A DNA stretch of 64,000 nt, from the NCBI GenBank assembly GCA_963835855.1, contig CAWIHA010000020.1:46292-110291 (forward strand), read 5' to 3'. Position 1 is the stretch's first letter. Every line of letters starts with the position of its first letter. Below are positions 61,478 through 64,000 of the stretch, piece after piece. The notes below the pieces were generated by a model. It saw nothing but the letters and a program-made list of their open reading frames with translations, was not told the DNA's origin and ran no database searches. The DNA is from CAWIHA01 sp963835855 (GTDB lineage Bacteria; Acidobacteriota; Terriglobia; Bryobacterales; Bryobacteraceae). The translations under genes and the position numbers were made by a program.

Positions 61478-62302
61478 ATGGTCCGAGGCTCGAAAGATCA
61501 GTGTGTGCTGGTCACAGGCGCCGGCCGGGGAGTTGGAAAGCGCTTGGCGCTCGGGTTTGCGTCCGCGGGCGCACGGGTCGGCTTGCTCGCGCGCAGCAAG
61601 GCGGAGCTCGACCTCGCGCAGCTCGAAATCGAGCACGCCGGCGGCGTGGCCCTGCGCATCCGCGCCAACGTCACGGATTTTGAGCAGATGTGCGCGGCGG
61701 CCGAGCGCATGCGGGCGCACTTCGGCGGTCTGGACGCGCTCGTCGCAGCCGCTGCCATCCAGGGCCCCATCGGCCCGCTCGCCGAGGCGAACCCAAAGGC
61801 CTGGGCGGAAACGATCCAGACCAACCTGCTGGGCGTGATGTACTCCTGCCGCGCGGTGCTGCCGCACATGATCGGGCAGCGGAGCGGCAAAATCATCGTG
61901 CTGGGCGGCGACGGCGCCACCATGCCCCGGCCGTACTTCTCCGCCTACGCGACGGCCAAGGCGGCTCTTGCGCGGATGGTTGAGACGCTCGCCGAGGAGG
62001 TCCGCGACCACAATATTCAGGTGAACTGTATGGTGCCGGGCGGCGCCTACACCCACATGACGGACCAGATCCTGCACGCGGGCGAGCGCGCCGGCTGGAA
62101 GGCGCAGGAAGAAGCGCTCGAGGTGCGGGTGACGGGCGGCGTTGCCCCGGAAAAACAGATTCAGCTCGCGCTGTTTCTCGCCGCCGAGCACTCCAATCAC
62201 ATTAGCGGCAAACTGATTCACGTCAACGACGATTGGAAGAAGCTCGAGAAATCCACCCTGAGTACTGAGTCCTATACCCTGCGGCGTGTGCAGAGGGCGT
62301 AG
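61478..62302 (+). CDS. Short-chain dehydrogenase/reductase family protein
   Basis: 274 residues. The NAD(P)-binding motif is 'VLVTGAGRGVGKRLALGFA', and 'AAAAIQGPIG' corresponds to the NNAG region. The catalytic Tyr and Lys are present in 'SAYATAKAALARM'. The catalytic serine position, 13 residues before the Tyr, lies in 'VLGGDGATMP' and reads Gly/Asp, so activity may be altered. A 292-bp region without recognisable genes separates it from infA. No substrate can be assigned. Confidence 0.85.
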   Translation: MVRGSKDQCVLVTGAGRGVGKRLALGFASAGARVGLLARSKAELDLAQLEIEHAGGVALRIRANVTDFEQMCAAAERMRAHFGGLDALVAAAAIQGPIGPLAEANPKAWAETIQTNLLGVMYSCRAVLPHMIGQRSGKIIVLGGDGATMPRPYFSAYATAKAALARMVETLAEEVRDHNIQVNCMVPGGAYTHMTDQILHAGERAGWKAQEEALEVRVTGGVAPEKQIQLALFLAAEHSNHISGKLIHVNDDWKKLEKSTLSTESYTLRRVQRA

Positions 62303-62358
62303 CGCGGAACTCACTCGCAGGATTCGTAAGGTGCAATCCGGCCCGGCCGGCGGACGAG

Positions 62359-63402
62359 TTACCCGATTGTTTGCGTACCGGCCGCCATCCGCCTGAGCTG
62401 GCCGCACGCGGCGAACACGTCCCGCCCCCGGGGCTTGCGGATGAAGCAGGGAACCGCGCGCCGGACGATCGCCTGAAACGCCAGGACGCGCTCTGGCTCG
62501 GGCGTTTCGAACGGAATGCCCGGGCCCGGATTCAGCGGGATCAGGTTCACTTTGCATTTCAAGTTCGCCAGCAGTTTCACCACCCGCCGGGCGTCGGCGT
62601 CGCTATCGTTGATGCCCTTGAGCAGCACGTACTCGAAACTCAGGCGCTCCCAGGGGCGCAGCGGATAAGCGCGGCAGGCTTCGAGCAAGGCCTTTAGCGT
62701 ATATTTGCGCGTGATCGGCATCAGCCTGCGGCGGGAGTCCTCGGTCGAGGCGTTCAAAGAGATCGCGAGCTTCGGGCGCACGGATTCGCGGCCGAGCGCC
62801 TCGATCTGAGGAACGATGCCGGCGGTTGAGAGCGTGATCCGGCGCGGTGAAAGGCCTGCGCCTTCGGGATCGGTGAGGATGCGCGTGGCCTTGATGACGC
62901 TGGCGAGATTCAGCAGCGGCTCGCCCTGCCCCATCAGGACGACGTTCACGCGCTCGCCTTCGACCGCCAATTGATTATCTGCGGCTACGGCCAGCACCTG
63001 CCCTGCGATCTCCCCGGCCGTGAGGTTGCGTTCGAGGCCGAGCAGGGCCGTCATGCAGAACGTGCAGCCTACCGGACAGCCCGCCTGCGTCGAGATGCAA
63101 ACGGTCGCGCGTTCCCGTTCGGGCATCAGAACGGCTTCGACTGTCTTTGCGTCCTCGAGCTCGAGCAGGTAGCGGCGTGTGCCGTCGATAGAATCGAACC
63201 GCTGCTGGATGCGCGGCAGGCCGACGGTGTGTTGCCCGGCGAGTTCCCGGCGCAGCGCGAGCGGGAGCGTCGAGATCTGCATGATGCCGGATTGCCGCTC
63301 GCGATACAGCGCACCATAGAGCTGCCGGGCGCGATACCGCGGCTGCCGCGGGCCGAGAAGCGCCGCAATCTCCGGCACATCGAGGCCCAGAAGCGCTGCC
63401 AT
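62359..63402 (-). CDS. rlmN: 23S rRNA/tRNA adenine-C2 methyltransferase RlmN
   Basis: 347 residues. The radical SAM cluster motif CX3CX2C is 'AGCPVGCTFCMTALLGLERNL'; 'VVLMGQGEPLLN' and 'RRITLSTAGIVPQIEAL' follow, with 'KLAISLNAS'. The C-terminal 'FIRKPRGRDVFAACGQLR' holds the mechanistic cysteine that forms the methyl adduct together with the one before 'FIRK'. It methylates A2503 of 23S rRNA and A37 of tRNAs. It stands alone on the minus strand. Confidence 0.95.
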   Translation of the reverse strand: MAALLGLDVPEIAALLGPRQPRYRARQLYGALYRERQSGIMQISTLPLALRRELAGQHTVGLPRIQQRFDSIDGTRRYLLELEDAKTVEAVLMPERERATVCISTQAGCPVGCTFCMTALLGLERNLTAGEIAGQVLAVAADNQLAVEGERVNVVLMGQGEPLLNLASVIKATRILTDPEGAGLSPRRITLSTAGIVPQIEALGRESVRPKLAISLNASTEDSRRRLMPITRKYTLKALLEACRAYPLRPWERLSFEYVLLKGINDSDADARRVVKLLANLKCKVNLIPLNPGPGIPFETPEPERVLAFQAIVRRAVPCFIRKPRGRDVFAACGQLRRMAAGTQTIG

Positions 63403-63765
63403 ATATGCCTCAGTTTATCAAGGCGTGCGCGGTTGGCTCGCGGGTAAGCTGCGGCTTTACCCCTTGTGCGTGTTTCGGAGCCTGGCGTCGAGGCTGCTCG
63501 CCGTGTCAAGAACTGTGTTGATCCGTCTTGTCCGCAGCGTACTGCTCAGGCAGCTAGAACATCGAAGTTGGAGCGTGCCTGGGTACGCGGGAGTGGGCCC
63601 AGACGGCGTTCGAGCAAGCCGGGCCGGATAGTAACCGGGAAGCCGTCTCCCGCAGCTCCAGCTTCTGAGGGCCGCTTTAAGCGAGACTGGCAGTGGGTGA
63701 CAGGACTGGTGGCAGCGGTGTTCCATGTTACCCTGAGAGGCTGAATTTCGGGCTGTCACTTCCCC
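63403..63765. other. Intergenic, nothing recognised
   Basis: About 360 bases between the divergent rlmN and asnB starts, so both promoters should be here, but I could not place them with confidence. ORFs in this interval have no coding character. No tRNA, repeat or hairpin with a T-tract was seen. Confidence 0.5.
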
Positions 63766-64000
63766 ATGTGCGGCATTGCAGGGTACATCGCGCGAGAAGG
63801 CGGCGCCGAGCTTGTGGTGCTGCGGGCGATGTGCGACGAGCTCCGGCATCGAGGCCCTGACGACGAGGGCTATCACATCGATGGCCGCCTGGGCCTGGGC
63901 ATGCGCCGCCTCTCCATCATCGACCTCGAGACCGGCCGGCAGCCGATCTCGAACGAAGATGAGCAATACGAGAATCAGTTTAGCGGCTACATAGACATAG
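63766..64000 (+). CDS. asnB: Asparagine synthetase (glutamine-hydrolysing), N-terminal part
   Basis: The frame starts at ATG 63766 and runs out of the window. Cys2, the glutaminase nucleophile, follows the start Met ('MCGIAGYIAREGG'), then 'MCDELRHRGPDDEGYHID' and 'GLGMRRLSIIDLETGRQPIS', all typical of class II glutamine amidotransferases of the AsnB type. The last 15 codons in the window read 'DEQYENQFSGYIDI', where 'VFNGEIYN' is expected, so the very end may be divergent or low-quality. AsnB-like enzymes also occur in glycan loci. Confidence 0.85.
   Translation, partial: MCGIAGYIAREGGAELVVLRAMCDELRHRGPDDEGYHIDGRLGLGMRRLSIIDLETGRQPISNEDEQYENQFSGYIDI

Noticed and set aside
61373..62557. Long minus-strand ORF of 394 codons opposite the SDR gene
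   Set aside because: Antisense to a clear SDR with Rossmann motifs; no domain features of its own.

Overview
The window looks like chromosomal DNA from an Acidobacteriota (Acidobacteria) bacterium, probably of the Solibacter/Bryobacter type. The indications are high GC, strong GC-skewed third codon positions, an acidobacterial-type VWFA protein, a TonB-dependent receptor with an N-terminal carboxypeptidase-regulatory domain, Big2-type surface proteins and a vitamin-B12 radical SAM enzyme. This placement is inference from family style; no rRNA is present. The arrangement mnmG-rsmG-parA-parB with a parS palindrome suggests the origin-proximal half of the chromosome.

Layout. 0-8 kb: end of a VWFA protein, a Vsr-like endonuclease, a SIS-domain sugar-phosphate enzyme, a secretin, a winged-helix/AAA ATPase broken by a one-base frameshift, and a B12 radical SAM enzyme. 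8-12 kb: a YggX-like protein, small unknowns including one resembling the chemoreceptor hairpin tip, a DapA-family aldolase, and an F0 operon (atpZ-like, atpI-like, atpB, atpE). 12-20 kb: DedA, family-5 uracil-DNA glycosylase, ferredoxin reductase, a cellulose-synthase-like glycosyltransferase, a histidine kinase/NarL pair and SppA. 20-27 kb: a sigma-28 type factor, a beta-propeller lipoprotein, then an atypical, less GC-rich segment carrying two broken ends of large Ig-like surface proteins and an unknown secreted protein, ending exactly at tRNA-Arg(CCU). 26.7-32.5 kb: purD, mnmG, rsmG, parS, parA, parB, tRNA-Met. 32.5-33 kb: a promoter followed by a highly structured, unidentified RNA candidate.

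33-53 kb is a large surface-glycan locus. It holds a Wzt-type ABC ATPase, a methyltransferase with a coiled-coil tail, about nine glycosyltransferases (one a GT2-GT4 fusion), a polyprenol-phosphate-type GT2 followed by a DUF2304 protein, and a TMTC-like membrane/TPR protein. Alanine racemase, a TonB receptor and an HDOD protein sit inside it.

53.4-56 kb holds a lower-GC orphan ParB-like gene and then a compact two-gene cassette: a 93-residue peptide with a C-terminal CX3CX3CX7C core, followed 23 bp later by a radical SAM/SPASM maturase. This is a candidate uncharacterised RiPP (ribosomally made, modified peptide) system; the maturase carries an apparent one-base insertion. 56-64 kb: RsmI, a membrane protein with an apparently catalytically dead JAMM/MPN domain, a ClpB-D2-like AAA+ ATPase fused to a receiver domain, WecB, IF-1, a short-chain dehydrogenase, RlmN and the start of asparagine synthetase.
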